Source: Lachnospiraceae bacterium (lineage in GTDB: Bacteria > Bacillota > Clostridia > Lachnospirales > Lachnospiraceae). From it: 46,956 nucleotides of DNA. Positions 15,760-24,762 of the stretch are shown here, piece after piece (within the stretch, counting starts at the first letter, position 1; every line of letters starts with the position of its first letter). Where the stretch lies: NCBI GenBank assembly GCA_030540075.1, contig JAUNWX010000015.1, forward strand, positions 1 to 46,956, in the 5' to 3' direction. Position numbers and translations under genes: made by a program. Under the pieces are notes generated by a model. It was not told where the DNA came from. It saw nothing but the letters and a program-made list of their open reading frames with translations, and did no database searches.

Positions 15760-16705
15760 TCAAATCATGCACGTCTACGACGTCCGTCGTATGAAGGATG
15801 CGCTGCATCTCGAGGCACGGAAAAAGGACGCGTATCAGAAGCTTCCGGAGCTGAAGGCTCTGGAGGCTTCTGTGCGCGCTGAGGCAGGACGTACGCTCCA
15901 GCTGATGCGGGAGGGGCAGAAAGAGGAACTTCGGAATCTGAAGGACCATATCCGCGCCATCGGCGACGAGAAGCGGGATCTGCTCGTACGAAACGGCTTA
16001 CCGGCAGACTATCTCGAGATGCAGTATACCTGCCCGGACTGCCAGGATACCGGTTTCATCGGTGGGGAGAAGTGTCACTGCTTCAAGAAGATGCAGATGC
16101 AGTTCATCTACCAGCAGTCCCATCTTGGACGCATCGTACGGACACAGAACTTCGATCACTTCGATCTCACACGCTTCGATGATCGGGAACTGATCGATGG
16201 GGCGGGCGGAAAGACGAACCGTCAGTATATGGCAGAGGTCCGGAATCTGCTGCTGGACTGGACGCAGAACTTCGATGAGCGCCATGGCAACGTGATCCTG
16301 ATGGGAAATCCGGGTACCGGAAAGACCTTCCTCATCAACTGCGTGGCGAAGGCACTGATGGACAGCTATCATTCGGTGATCTATTTCACCAGTACAGATC
16401 TCTTCGACAGCTTTTCGAGGGCCCTCAGGCATGATGTGGAGGAGCAGGAGGAGACGGAGGACGCGATCCTCAACTGTGACCTCCTGGTAATCGACGATCT
16501 CGGTACGGAGATGAACAACAGCTATACCACGTCGAGACTCTTCTATGTACTGAACCAGCGCATGGTACTGCATAAGTCGGTGATGATTTCGACGAACCTG
16601 AATTTCCGGGCGATGCAGGACCGTTATTCCGACCGTATCGTCTCCCGTATCATGGCGGAGTACGATTACATCCCGCTCTATGGTGTAGACCAGCGGCTGC
16701 GCTGA
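15734..16705 (+). CDS. dnaI: DnaI/DnaC-type helicase loader ATPase
   Basis: 323 residues, close to Bacillus DnaI (311). A helical N-terminal domain, which in DnaI contacts the helicase, is followed by a zinc-binding site: C100, C103, C114 and C116, in CPDCQDTG and EKCHCF. The AAA+ core has Walker A GNPGTGKT (G191-T198), Walker B LLVIDDLGTE (D254, D255), a sensor region STNLNF and an arginine-rich YSDRIVSRI. It should load the replicative helicase onto origin DNA with the DnaD-like partner. The start lies inside the end of the preceding gene in another frame, with AGGATGAAGA acting as ribosome binding site, so translation is coupled. Confidence 0.92.
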   Translation: MALTNAQYNQIMHVYDVRRMKDALHLEARKKDAYQKLPELKALEASVRAEAGRTLQLMREGQKEELRNLKDHIRAIGDEKRDLLVRNGLPADYLEMQYTCPDCQDTGFIGGEKCHCFKKMQMQFIYQQSHLGRIVRTQNFDHFDLTRFDDRELIDGAGGKTNRQYMAEVRNLLLDWTQNFDERHGNVILMGNPGTGKTFLINCVAKALMDSYHSVIYFTSTDLFDSFSRALRHDVEEQEETEDAILNCDLLVIDDLGTEMNNSYTTSRLFYVLNQRMVLHKSVMISTNLNFRAMQDRYSDRIVSRIMAEYDYIPLYGVDQRLR

Positions 16706-16845
16706 GCCGGAAGCGGCGAGGCAGGACGCGGTCACACAGCAGCTCTGCTGCGCCCGAAGCGGATCGGCAGATGCACGGAAACGGCCAGGAGCCTCCTGGA
16801 AGAGGTGAGAAAAGCTGCCATTATAGAATGTATGGGAAAAAGATG

Positions 16846-16875
16846 TTGACAGGCAGGACTGTTTACATATATAAA
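16846..16875 (+). promoter_or_regulatory. Promoter of prs
   Basis: TTGACA at 16846-16851, with TATATA (spacer 16) overlapping TATAAA (spacer 18) at 16868-16875. The AAGGAGGAGAG ribosome binding site follows at about 16905. Confidence 0.7.
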
Positions 16876-16919
16876 GAAGGTTGATTTGAGATTGGAACGT
16901 TTCTAAGGAGGAGAGAGAA

Positions 16920-18134
16920 ATGTCAGATTCCAGAACTTCAGAGTTTATTGAGCGTATCCCGGTGGGACCACTGGCACTGATGCCGCTCGATTCGATCCAG
17001 CCACTGGGCCAGAAGGTCGATGAGTATCTTTCTACATGGCGTACCCGTCGTGAGAGTGATCACAAGGAGACCATCGCCTTCAACGGCTACCAGAAGGACA
17101 GCTACATCGTACAGGCGAAGGTGTCCCGCTTCGGCTCCGGTGAGGCCAAGGCGAACATCCTCGAGACCGTACGTGGTGTGGATCTGTATCTGATGGTTGA
17201 TGTCATGAACTATTCACAGACCTACAGCCTGTTCGGCCAGGTGAACCACATGTCCCCGGACGACCACTACAGCGATCTGAAGCGTGTGATCGCAGCGACC
17301 ACCGGTAAGGCGAAGCGCATCAACGTCATCATGCCGTTCATGTATGAGTCCCGCCAGCACAAGCGTACCGGCCGTGAGTCCCTCGACTGTGCGATGATGC
17401 TTCAGGAGCTTCATGCGATGGGCGTGGAGAACTTCATCACCTTCGATGCACATGATCCACGTGTCATGAATGCGATCCCGCAGGACAGCTTCGATAACAT
17501 TTCCTGCTCCTACCAGTTCATCAAGGCCATCCTCTCACATGTAGAGGACCTCGACATCGATAAGAACCACATGATGATCATCTCTCCGGATGAGGGTGGT
17601 ATGAGCCGTGCGATCTACTACGCAAACGTGCTCGGTATCGATATGGGTATGTTCTATAAGAGACGTGACTACTCGAAGGTCGTGAACGGCCGTAACCCGA
17701 TCGTAGCCCATGAGTTCCTCGGTGCAGATGTAGAGGGTAAGGATGTATTTATCATCGACGATATGATCTCCTCCGGTGAGTCCCTCATCGACACGGCGAA
17801 GGAGCTGAAGGAGCGTAAGGCGAGACGTGTATTTGCCTGCTGCACCTTCGGTCTCTTCACCTCCGGCTTCAACAAGTTCGACCAGGCGTACGCAAACGGC
17901 ACCTTAAACGGTGTCTTCACCACGAACCTGATCTACCAGCAGCCGGAGCTGCTCACGAAGCCGTGGTACATCAGCGTCGATATGGCGAAGTACATCGCCC
18001 TCATCATCGACAATCTGAACCACGATATGTCGATCTCCTCGATCCTGGATTCCAGCCAGAAGATCAACGATAAGGTCGCGGCTTACAGAGCACATCGCGA
18101 AGAGATGACCCAGCAGATGGAGCTTCCGCTGTAA
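16920..18134 (+). CDS. prs: Ribose-phosphate pyrophosphokinase, long Clostridial form
   Basis: Makes PRPP from ribose 5-phosphate and ATP for nucleotide, histidine and tryptophan synthesis. At 404 residues it is about 90 longer than the common form (about 315), with an N-terminal extension and inserts. The key parts remain: ESRQHKR takes the place of the RQDRK-type ATP loop, FDAHDPRVM holds the catalytic histidine region, SPDEGGM matches the ribose-phosphate loop, and VFIIDDMISSGES (D280-S288) is the PRPP-binding loop. An ideal ribosome binding site (AAGGAGG) precedes the ATG. It stands alone between its own promoter and terminator. Confidence 0.93.
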   Translation: MSDSRTSEFIERIPVGPLALMPLDSIQPLGQKVDEYLSTWRTRRESDHKETIAFNGYQKDSYIVQAKVSRFGSGEAKANILETVRGVDLYLMVDVMNYSQTYSLFGQVNHMSPDDHYSDLKRVIAATTGKAKRINVIMPFMYESRQHKRTGRESLDCAMMLQELHAMGVENFITFDAHDPRVMNAIPQDSFDNISCSYQFIKAILSHVEDLDIDKNHMMIISPDEGGMSRAIYYANVLGIDMGMFYKRRDYSKVVNGRNPIVAHEFLGADVEGKDVFIIDDMISSGESLIDTAKELKERKARRVFACCTFGLFTSGFNKFDQAYANGTLNGVFTTNLIYQQPELLTKPWYISVDMAKYIALIIDNLNHDMSISSILDSSQKINDKVAAYRAHREEMTQQMELPL

Positions 18135-18155
18135 AATACATGGATTCGATATATG

Positions 18156-18186
18156 AAAGAGTCGCCGTTGCAGGCGGCTCTTTTTC
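18156..18186 (+). terminator. Terminator of prs
   Basis: AAAGAGTCGCC pairs with GGCGGCTCTTT with loop GTTGCA and a T-tail at 18181-18185. Confidence 0.9.
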
Positions 18187-18203
18187 TATGTAAAATAAAG
18201 GCT

Positions 18204-19526
18204 ATGAATCCGACACAAGAAAACCGATTTCGAAATAAAATAAACTGGTACGTCTTCCTGATGTCCCTCCTCGTCGTCCTGATTCACAGCGTAAACCTCG
18301 CGATCGACAACACGACGCTCAGCTCGATGATCCTGACCGCAGACCATACCGGTGCGACACTGCCGGGCATCACCGGCGTCGCCGGCCATATCGAGCATCT
18401 CCTGTCGAACGCCCTCGGGCAGATGGCGGTGCCGGGCTTCTTTCTGATCTCCGGCTACCTCTTCTTCCGGACGCTGCATGGCTTCCGGGACATCGGACGG
18501 AAGTGGCAGGAGAGGGTCTGGTCGCTGCTTGTGCCGTACGGCGCATGGAATACACTCTGGTACCTCGCCTATGTACTGAGTGGCCGCGAGCGATTCTCCT
18601 TTGATGCACTGACCCTGGCTGCCGCGAACTACCGTTGCAACCCGACCTTCTGGTACATGTACCAGCTGATGCTGCTGACGCTCCTCGCGCCCCTTCTCTA
18701 TCTGCTGCTCCGAAACGCGTTTGTGATGCTCCTGTCGCTTCTGCTGCTCGCCGCCGCGATCGGTGCAGGCGTCCTCCTTCCGATGGTCAATGCAGACGCC
18801 CTCATCTATTATGGTGTCGGCGCCCTGTTCGCCTGCCACGGGAGGGGACTCTTTGAAAGCGCCACAGCGGACGCAGCTTCTGCCCGGAAGCGGAGGCCGT
18901 GCGTGGAAAAGGCCGCAGAAGAGGGCGCGGAGATCCTCGTCCTGCCGGCGGCAGCGAGCGCCCGTACGCAGCGCGACCAGCTGGAGAGAGGGTGCCGCAT
19001 CGCCGGCATTGGCCTCCTGCTGCTGGCATGGCTGCTGCAGATCCTGACCCCGGCGAAGCTGATGAGCTTCGTGCTCTATGACGGAAGCGGGATCGCGCGG
19101 ATGTCGATGCCGGCGTATCTCATGAGTGGCGGTCCGCTGGCGCGCTGGATCGGAAAGGGACTTCAGCAGTTCCCGCTGTTTGTACTTTCACTGTCCGGCA
19201 GTGGTGCGCAGGCGCTCGTCGCCATCACACGACGCCTGCTGCTCGTGCTCGGCGTCTGGTTCGTCCTGCCGGGAGACCGTCTGCCGGAGGCACGGCCCTA
19301 TATGAAAAACAGCTTCTTTCTGTACGCGGTGCATTATCCGATTGCGCGCGCACAGTATTATATGATACAGTACTTGGGCATTCCGTATGCCGGATGGGGA
19401 GAGGCTGTGCGCCTCGCACTGTACCTGATCACCCCGGTGGTCGCCGTTGCGGCCGCGTACGGACTGAAGCGTGTATTACAACGATACCTGCCGCTGCAGT
19501 GGACCATTCTCAGCGGAGGACGATAG
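18204..19526 (+). CDS. Integral membrane acyltransferase, family 3
   Basis: 440 residues from ATG 18204, which has AAAGG before it; the in-frame ATG at 18153 lies in the prs terminator. About ten hydrophobic segments are visible. The N-terminal LLVVLIHSVN carries the histidine typical of acyltransferase family 3, which transfers acyl groups to exported sugars, cell wall polymers or lipids. FFLISGYLFFRTL is the second typical motif. A hydrophilic insert (about residues 215-265, rich in R, A and E) splits the membrane helices and probably lies in the cytoplasm. The methyltransferase gene begins seven bases after its stop, so the two are co-transcribed. Acceptor unknown. Confidence 0.85.
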   Translation: MNPTQENRFRNKINWYVFLMSLLVVLIHSVNLAIDNTTLSSMILTADHTGATLPGITGVAGHIEHLLSNALGQMAVPGFFLISGYLFFRTLHGFRDIGRKWQERVWSLLVPYGAWNTLWYLAYVLSGRERFSFDALTLAAANYRCNPTFWYMYQLMLLTLLAPLLYLLLRNAFVMLLSLLLLAAAIGAGVLLPMVNADALIYYGVGALFACHGRGLFESATADAASARKRRPCVEKAAEEGAEILVLPAAASARTQRDQLERGCRIAGIGLLLLAWLLQILTPAKLMSFVLYDGSGIARMSMPAYLMSGGPLARWIGKGLQQFPLFVLSLSGSGAQALVAITRRLLLVLGVWFVLPGDRLPEARPYMKNSFFLYAVHYPIARAQYYMIQYLGIPYAGWGEAVRLALYLITPVVAVAAAYGLKRVLQRYLPLQWTILSGGR

Positions 19527-19533
19527 GAGTTTT

Positions 19534-20547
19534 ATGTTTATTGCAGATCATTGGAAAGATTATGAGGTTATCGACACATCAAACGGCGACAAGCTGGAGC
19601 GCTGGGGGAAGTACATCCTCCGTCGCCCGGATCCGCAGGTTATCTGGCAGACGTCCTTCCGAAATCCGTACTGGAAGAAGCTGAACGGCCACTATCACCG
19701 CTCGAACAAGGGCGGCGGCGAGTGGGAGTTCTTCGATCTGCCGAAGCAGTGGAAGATTTCCTATGTGCTCGGCGGTGCGGATCCAGCTGCGTCGACACTG
19801 CGGCCGGATATGCGGGAGACCTACTGCCCGACGGCACCGGTCTATGCACATCTCGAGAAGCTTCCTATAGAAAAGCGCACCCTGACCTTCCACCTGAAGC
19901 CGTTTACCTTTAAACATACCGGCCTTTTCCCGGAGCAGGCGGCGAACTGGGACTGGTTCTCGGATCGTATCCTCGGCGAGGTGGAGCGTCGGAAGCAGGC
20001 GGGCATCGACCGTCCGGTGAAGGTGCTGAATCTCTTCGCGTATACCGGTGGTGCGACACTGGCGGCCGCGGCAGCCGGTGCCCAGGTGACCCATGTGGAT
20101 GCCTCGAAGGGTATGGTGCAGTGGGCGAAGGAAAACGCAGAGGCCTCGCAGCTCAAGGATGCGCCGATCCGCTGGCTTGTCGATGACTGTATGAAGTTCG
20201 TCGAGCGGGAAATCCGTCGGGGCAATGTCTATGACGCGATCATCATGGATCCGCCTTCCTATGGCCGTGGACCGAAGGGGGAGATCTGGAAGATCGAGGA
20301 CTCGGTCTATCCGCTCGTGCAGCAGGCCGCGAAGCTGCTGACAGAGGACAGCATCTTCTTCCTCATCAATTCCTACACGACGGGACTCCAGCCGGCGGTT
20401 ATGAGCTACATGCTCGGCACGGCGATCCGCGCACGCCTCGGCGGTGTGATCCACTCGGAAGAGGTCGGCCTGCCGGTGACGGAGACCGGACTTGTGCTGC
20501 CATGCGGCTGCAGCGGCCGCTGGGAGAGCTGCGAAAAGTCAAAATAG
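19534..20547 (+). CDS. Class I SAM-dependent methyltransferase, RlmK/RlmI-like
   Basis: 337 residues from ATG 19534, chosen because ATAGGAG lies just before it; a longer in-frame start would run into the acyltransferase gene. The N-terminal domain (about 1-140) is rich in W and Y. The Rossmann domain has motif I VLNLFAYTGGATLAAA (from V164), acidic loop HVDASKGMVQWAKEN, and catalytic DPPSYGRG (D239-G246). These match the PF10672 group containing RlmI and the RlmK half of RlmKL, which methylate 23S rRNA. No PUA or THUMP domain was recognised, so the exact rRNA target is open. Confidence 0.82.
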   Translation: MFIADHWKDYEVIDTSNGDKLERWGKYILRRPDPQVIWQTSFRNPYWKKLNGHYHRSNKGGGEWEFFDLPKQWKISYVLGGADPAASTLRPDMRETYCPTAPVYAHLEKLPIEKRTLTFHLKPFTFKHTGLFPEQAANWDWFSDRILGEVERRKQAGIDRPVKVLNLFAYTGGATLAAAAAGAQVTHVDASKGMVQWAKENAEASQLKDAPIRWLVDDCMKFVEREIRRGNVYDAIIMDPPSYGRGPKGEIWKIEDSVYPLVQQAAKLLTEDSIFFLINSYTTGLQPAVMSYMLGTAIRARLGGVIHSEEVGLPVTETGLVLPCGCSGRWESCEKSK

Positions 20548-20849
20548 TAGAGAAAACAGCATTGGCCGAAGGCGGGAAGCAGGATGACCGAAGCCATGGT
20601 GACGCGTGTGAATGTAAGAGAATCGTAAGCATTTCGCCGGGATTATTCAGTATTCTTCATGGAATAGAAATTGCATTTACATGAGTGAAAGGCTATTATA
20701 ATAGCATAAGTATGATGCAGGCCGGAAAATCGTCCGGTGAGGCGCACGCGCGTGCATGAATCCGGCCCGGAAGCGGGCGGTGACATCCGGTGATGCCAGT
20801 GCATCCACAAGCGTTGGGGCCGGCAGAGCCGGGTCCGGAGGGATACGAT
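20548..20849 (+). other. Promoter and structured leader before the cell-wall-binding protein gene
   Basis: A 302-base gap. TATAAT at 20697-20702 has TTTACA 15 bases upstream. The RNA from about 20709 is GC-rich: GGCCGGA pairs with TCCGGCC around a GCACGCGCGTGC hairpin, followed by GCCCG/CGGGC, GATGC/GCATC and CCGG/CCGG stems, ending at the ribosome binding site GGAGGG. It does not match a known riboswitch that I recognise. No terminator is evident after the methyltransferase gene. Confidence 0.5.
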
Positions 20850-22097
20850 ATGGTAAGAGAAAAGCTTAGAAAACTTCTGATCGCAGCCGGTGCGCTTGCG
20901 GTGATTTCCGCGACGAGTGCATTTGCAGCCGGCTGGACGACAAACACCAGCGGCGAGCCGGTATATATGCAGGATAACGGAACGGTAGCAGCGAACGCCT
21001 GGATCAAGGCCGAGAGCAACGGTCAGGTGATCTGGTACTACGCCACCGGGAACGGCACCCTGAAGAAGGGCGGCTGGCAGGTGGTCGGCGGCTATCGCTA
21101 CTACTTCGATGAGATGGGTGTGATGCAGACCGGCTGGGTCGATGGAAACAGCTACTACTGCAATCCGAACACAGGCGCCGCTGTTTCAGGCTGGCAGTAC
21201 CTCACGATTCCGGAGGAGGACCAGAGCTTCTACGAGGATGATGCGAACTACAGCACGAACCACGCAGCCTGGTATTTCTTCGCCACGGGAACGAATAAGA
21301 AGTACGCATCGGATAGCTATAACGTTACCGTGAAGACCATCAATGGTCTCAAGTACGGCTTCGATGAGAATGGCGTCATGCAGCTCGGCTGGTCGAAGGT
21401 GCAGGATACGACCCCGGAGATCAGCGGATATATGTACTTTGCGATGAAGACCGACGATCACTTTAAGCAGGGTCAGCTGATCGAGAACACCTGGTATACG
21501 ACGACCGGACCGCAGAACAGTGACGGTTCCTATGATGAGAGCCTCGCCAGCGGAGATGTAGAGTATTTCTACTTCCGTTCGAATGGACGTCCGGCAGCCG
21601 GCACGACAGGCAACTTCCTCGTGCAGTCCATCGGCGGTAAGAAGTACCTTTTCAATGAAAAGGGTAATCCGGTATACGGTATGCAGAAGGGCTCCACGAC
21701 GACCGACGCAAGCGTGCATTACTACTACTGCGGATCCAGCAGGGCAGACTGCTCTGTAAAGACCGGACGCTTCGTGATGACCGAGGCAGATGGCGATAAG
21801 ATTACCTACTATGCCGAGAGCAACGGCCGCGGCTACACCGGCGTGAAGAACGGTTACCTCTATTATGAGGGCAGACTGCAGCAGGCGGATCAGAGTGCGA
21901 AGTACCAGACCTGCTACGTAGATGGAAAGAACTACGTTATCTCTTACTCCGGCCTCGTCATGAAGAGTAAAACAAATCTCCGCGATGCGGATGGCAATAA
22001 GGTATCGACCAATGCCGACGGTACGCTGAAGGCGAACCTCGACGGCAGCCTCGAGGCACTGACCCCGGTGGCACCGGACGTCGATGATGTCGACTGA
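20850..22097 (+). CDS. Secreted protein with choline-binding-type cell wall repeats
   Basis: 415 residues. ATG 20850 follows GGAGGG and gives a classic signal peptide (KLRKLLIAAGALAVISATS) cleaved after A26 in AFA. The rest is made of tryptophan/tyrosine/glycine repeats of the CW_binding type, for example GGWQVVGGYRYYFDEMGVMQ followed by TGWVDGNSYYCNPNTGAAVSG. Such repeats bind choline or other wall polymer substituents. No enzyme domain is recognisable, so it is either a structural surface protein or a binding module for a partner. The C-terminus is acidic (DVDDVD). A terminator follows. A second protein of this class is encoded right after the ribosomal cluster. Confidence 0.87.
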   Translation: MVREKLRKLLIAAGALAVISATSAFAAGWTTNTSGEPVYMQDNGTVAANAWIKAESNGQVIWYYATGNGTLKKGGWQVVGGYRYYFDEMGVMQTGWVDGNSYYCNPNTGAAVSGWQYLTIPEEDQSFYEDDANYSTNHAAWYFFATGTNKKYASDSYNVTVKTINGLKYGFDENGVMQLGWSKVQDTTPEISGYMYFAMKTDDHFKQGQLIENTWYTTTGPQNSDGSYDESLASGDVEYFYFRSNGRPAAGTTGNFLVQSIGGKKYLFNEKGNPVYGMQKGSTTTDASVHYYYCGSSRADCSVKTGRFVMTEADGDKITYYAESNGRGYTGVKNGYLYYEGRLQQADQSAKYQTCYVDGKNYVISYSGLVMKSKTNLRDADGNKVSTNADGTLKANLDGSLEALTPVAPDVDDVD

Positions 22098-22118
22098 TGA
22101 TGATTTCCTTTCTATATA

Positions 22119-22157
22119 GAAGAGAGCCCGTTTCCGGAAGGAGCGGGCTCTCTTCTA
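22119..22157 (+). terminator. Terminator after the cell-wall-binding protein gene
   Basis: GAAGAGAGCCCG (22119-22130) pairs with CGGGCTCTCTTC (22144-22155), 12 perfect pairs; the tail TATTA is weak, so some read-through into the ribosomal region is possible. Confidence 0.75.
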
Positions 22158-22189
22158 TTATGGAACAGACGGCAGCGTTCGTTCGTTTA

Positions 22190-22235
22190 CAGTTCGGGCA
22201 GTGCCGCCCCTCCCCTCCGGCTCCCCACTGAACTG
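22190..22235. repeat. Small stem-loop repeat, copy 1
   Basis: CAGTTC (22190-22195) and GAACTG (22230-22235) frame a pyrimidine-rich core that includes CCTCCGGCTCCCC (22214-22226). A second copy with the same core and flanks lies at 39081-39124. This copy ends 14 bases before the -35 box of the first rpsJ promoter. Confidence 0.5.
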
Positions 22236-22249
22236 CAATCAAAAAATAC

Positions 22250-22278
22250 TTGCAATTCGGAAAAGCAGATGGTATGAT
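22250..22278 (+). promoter_or_regulatory. rpsJ promoter P1
   Basis: TTGCAA (22250-22255), 17-base spacer, TATGAT (22273-22278). The spacer begins TTCGG, very like the internal rpsH promoter. Confidence 0.7.
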
Positions 22279-22387
22279 ATGACACGCACGGTAAGGTGGT
22301 TACCTGCTGTGCTGTACATTATATCGTGATACACACGGCAGTGTGGAAACGTGTATGGGATTTTATACAGGTTTTCAGAAAAACTGC

Positions 22388-22416
22388 TTGCAATAAAAAA
22401 GCATGTGTGTTATCTT
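22388..22416 (+). promoter_or_regulatory. rpsJ promoter P2
   Basis: TTGCAA (22388-22393), 17-base spacer, TATCTT (22411-22416). Same -35 sequence as P1. Confidence 0.55.
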
Positions 22417-22745
22417 TGTACACGCTGTGACATGATAGCAATGAAATGAAGATTGCTTGCATGGACGAAAGCCAAGATCCGTACAACAGTATCCTTTGGA
22501 TCCAGTGAGCCTCCGGGCTCTTCCTGAGAGTTGAGACGGCAACCAAGTATAAGTCATGTAAGAGAACTTCAGGGAGCGAATGTCTAGTTTAGAAACTGAC
22601 GGCAGGTCACTGTACTACAATTTAATCCATCAAACAGCAGATGGATTTGCGCAGATCGATCCTTTATCTCACATGGGGCAGGTGTGCGCGTTAATGTACA
22701 GTCACCGACTTATCGTCAAATCACCGATAGGAGGCGACTTTTTTT

Positions 22746-23063
22746 ATGGCAAGTCAAGTAATGAGAATCACACTTAAGGCTTACGATCACGTCCTTGTAG
22801 ACGAGTCAGCCGCAAAGATTGTGGAGAACTGCAAGAAGACAGGTTCACAGGTATCCGGTCCGGTTCCACTTCCAACAAAGAAGGAGATCGTAACCATCCT
22901 TCGTGCTACGCACAAGTACAAGGACTCTCGTGAGCAGTTCGAGCAGAGAACACACAAGAGACTTATCGACGTTATCAGTCCGAACCAGAAGACCATGGAT
23001 GCTCTTCAGAGACTGGAGATGCCGGCTGGCGTTTACGTCGATATCAAGATGAAGAACAAGTAA
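22746..23063 (+). CDS. rpsJ: Ribosomal protein S10
   Basis: 105 residues. S10 sits in the head of the small subunit and, with NusB, also acts in rRNA antitermination. The core [28 protein letters not shown] and [20 protein letters not shown] are family signatures. The start ATG has ATAGGAGGCG ten bases before it; a second ATG five codons on would also fit but lies too far from that site. First gene of the S10 cluster, preceded by a long leader. Confidence 0.97.
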   Translation: MASQVMRITLKAYDHVLVDESAAKIVENCKKTGSQVSGPVPLPTKKEIVTILRATHKYKDSREQFEQRTHKRLIDVISPNQKTMDALQRLEMPAGVYVDIKMKNK

Positions 23064-23115
23064 TGATTCTAGTATGAGTCTGAGAAATCGGGCTCCGCTG
23101 TAGAAAGGAGAACAC

Positions 23116-23745
23116 ATGAAGAAAGCTATTTTAGCAACAAAAGTAGGAATGACACAGATCTGGAACGAAGATGGCGTGTTAATTCCAGTAACTGTACTTC
23201 AGGCTGGCCCTTGTGTTGTTACACAGGTTAAGACAGTTGAGAACGACGGTTACGCAGCAATCCAGGTAGGCTTCCAGGATAAGAGAGAGAATCTCGTAAA
23301 CAAGCCTATGAAGGGTCAGTTCGACAAGGCTGGTGTTCCTTGCAAGAGATTTGTGAAGGAGTTCAGACTTGAGGACGCTGAGAACTACAACGTCAAGGAC
23401 GAGATCAAGGCAGACATCTTCGCTGAGGGCGACAAGATCGACGTTACCGCTATTTCCAAGGGTAAGGGATTCGAGTCCGCAATCAGAAAGTACGGCCAGT
23501 CCAGAGGACCGATGGGCCACGGCTCCAAGTTCCACCGTCACGCAGGATCCAATGGTACTTCCGCAACACCTTCACGTGTACTTCCGGGCAAGAAGATGCC
23601 GGGACACATGGGTGCTGTAAAGGTTACAACTCAGAACCTTACCATCGTTAAGGTAGATGCTGAGAACAACCTGCTTCTTGTAAAGGGAGCTGTACCGGGA
23701 CCTAAGAAGGCTCTTGTAACTGTTAAAGAAGCAGTGAAGGCCTGA
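23116..23745 (+). CDS. rplC: Ribosomal protein L3
   Basis: 209 residues, identical in length to Bacillus L3. It binds 23S rRNA early in assembly and its long loop reaches the peptidyl transferase centre. The N-terminus [15 protein letters not shown] and the loop [18 protein letters not shown] are diagnostic; KKMPGHMG follows. GAAAGGAG precedes the ATG. Placed 52 bases after rpsJ. Confidence 0.97.
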   Translation: MKKAILATKVGMTQIWNEDGVLIPVTVLQAGPCVVTQVKTVENDGYAAIQVGFQDKRENLVNKPMKGQFDKAGVPCKRFVKEFRLEDAENYNVKDEIKADIFAEGDKIDVTAISKGKGFESAIRKYGQSRGPMGHGSKFHRHAGSNGTSATPSRVLPGKKMPGHMGAVKVTTQNLTIVKVDAENNLLLVKGAVPGPKKALVTVKEAVKA

Positions 23746-23770
23746 AACGTACGAAAGGAGGAACACATAA

Positions 23771-24391
23771 ATGGCTAACGTATCAGTATTTGATATGCAG
23801 GGCAAGGAAGTTGGAAAGATGGATCTGAATGATGCCGTATTCGGCGTTGAGATCAATGAGCATCTCCTTCACCTCGCAGTTGTTGCTCAGCTTGCAAACA
23901 AGCGTCAGGGCACACAGAAGGCATTAACTCGTGCAGAGGTTTCCGGAGGCGGAAGAAAGCCTTGGAGACAGAAGGGCACAGGTCATGCAAGACAGGGCTC
24001 CATCAGAGCACCGCAGTGGAAGGGCGGCGGAGTTGTATTCGCACCGGTACCACGTGACTATACAACAACCATGAACAAGAAGGAGAAGAGAGCAGCTCTT
24101 AAGTCTGCACTCACCAACGCTGTTCAGGAGAACAAGCTCATCGTAGTTGATGAGATCAAGTTCGACGAGATCAAGACCAAGAACTTCCAGGCTATGCTGG
24201 ATGCACTCAAGGTTGAGAAGGCATTCGTTCTTCTTGATTCGAACGATAAGAACACCGTTCTTTCAGCCAGAAACATCGCTGACATCAAGACAGCTGGTGT
24301 AAACGAGCTCAATGTATACGACGTTCTTAAGTACCAGACTGTAGTTGCTACGAAGGCAGCTGTAGAGAAGATCCAGGAGGTATACGCATAA
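23771..24391 (+). CDS. rplD: Ribosomal protein L4
   Basis: 206 residues. L4 lines the exit tunnel; in Escherichia coli it also represses its own operon through the leader and inhibits RNase E. The extended loop is seen in [21 protein letters not shown], the tunnel-reaching part, and the C-terminal core in [13 protein letters not shown]. An AAAGGAGG ribosome binding site precedes the ATG. The last base of its stop is the first base of rplW, so the two are coupled. Confidence 0.97.
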   Translation: MANVSVFDMQGKEVGKMDLNDAVFGVEINEHLLHLAVVAQLANKRQGTQKALTRAEVSGGGRKPWRQKGTGHARQGSIRAPQWKGGGVVFAPVPRDYTTTMNKKEKRAALKSALTNAVQENKLIVVDEIKFDEIKTKNFQAMLDALKVEKAFVLLDSNDKNTVLSARNIADIKTAGVNELNVYDVLKYQTVVATKAAVEKIQEVYA

Positions 24392-24690
24392 TGGCAGACA
24401 TTAAGTATTACGACGTTATTCTCCGCCCGGTTATCACTGAGAAGTCCATGGGCGAGATGGCATCCAAGAAGTATACATTCCTTGTAAATCCGGACGCAAC
24501 CAAGGCTCAGGTTCGTGAGGCCGTTGAGAAGATGTTCGAGGGTACAAAGGTAAAGGCTGTAAACACGATGAATGCTGACGGCAAGACCAAGAGAAGAGGT
24601 CTCAAGCTCGGCAAGACAGCTGCAACGAAGAAGGCTATCGTTACTTTAACTGAGGATTCCAAGGAAATCGAGATTTTCCAGGGCCTTTAA
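24391..24690 (+). CDS. rplW: Ribosomal protein L23
   Basis: 99 residues. L23 lies at the tunnel exit and is the docking point for trigger factor and the signal recognition particle. The N-terminus [15 protein letters not shown] and the segment [19 protein letters not shown] are typical. It overlaps rplD by one base. A hairpin follows in the 72-base gap to rplB. Confidence 0.97.
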   Translation: MADIKYYDVILRPVITEKSMGEMASKKYTFLVNPDATKAQVREAVEKMFEGTKVKAVNTMNADGKTKRRGLKLGKTAATKKAIVTLTEDSKEIEIFQGL

Positions 24691-24708
24691 TTACAGATAG
24701 CACAGTAC

Positions 24709-24739
24709 GTCACGTGAAAAATTCTCTATTATACGTGAC
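24709..24739 (+). other. Hairpin between rplW and rplB
   Basis: GTCACGT (24709-24715) pairs with ACGTGAC (24733-24739) around an A/T-rich loop. No T-run follows it, so it is probably an RNA processing or translation-control element. Confidence 0.45.
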
Positions 24740-24762
24740 AAGTAAAAAGGAGAAAATAAGTC

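Larger units (their letters stand above)
22158..22745 (+). promoter_or_regulatory. Promoter and long leader region of the ribosomal S10 cluster
   Basis: A 588-base gene-free region. Two promoters (22250-22278, 22388-22416) give leaders of about 460 and 320 bases before rpsJ. Hairpins include GAGCC/GGGCTC near 22508-22522. The short open frame at 22580-22777 runs into rpsJ in another frame and has no visible ribosome binding site. In Escherichia coli, L4 controls this operon through its leader; something similar is plausible but unproven here. Confidence 0.55.

Noticed and set aside
20709-20849. Cobalamin or c-di-GMP riboswitch
   Set aside because: Pieces such as CCGGTGA look suggestive, but the conserved cores of these riboswitches are missing.
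22580-22777. Small leader peptide gene before rpsJ
   Set aside because: It overlaps the rpsJ start in another frame, has no convincing ribosome binding site and no recognisable sequence.
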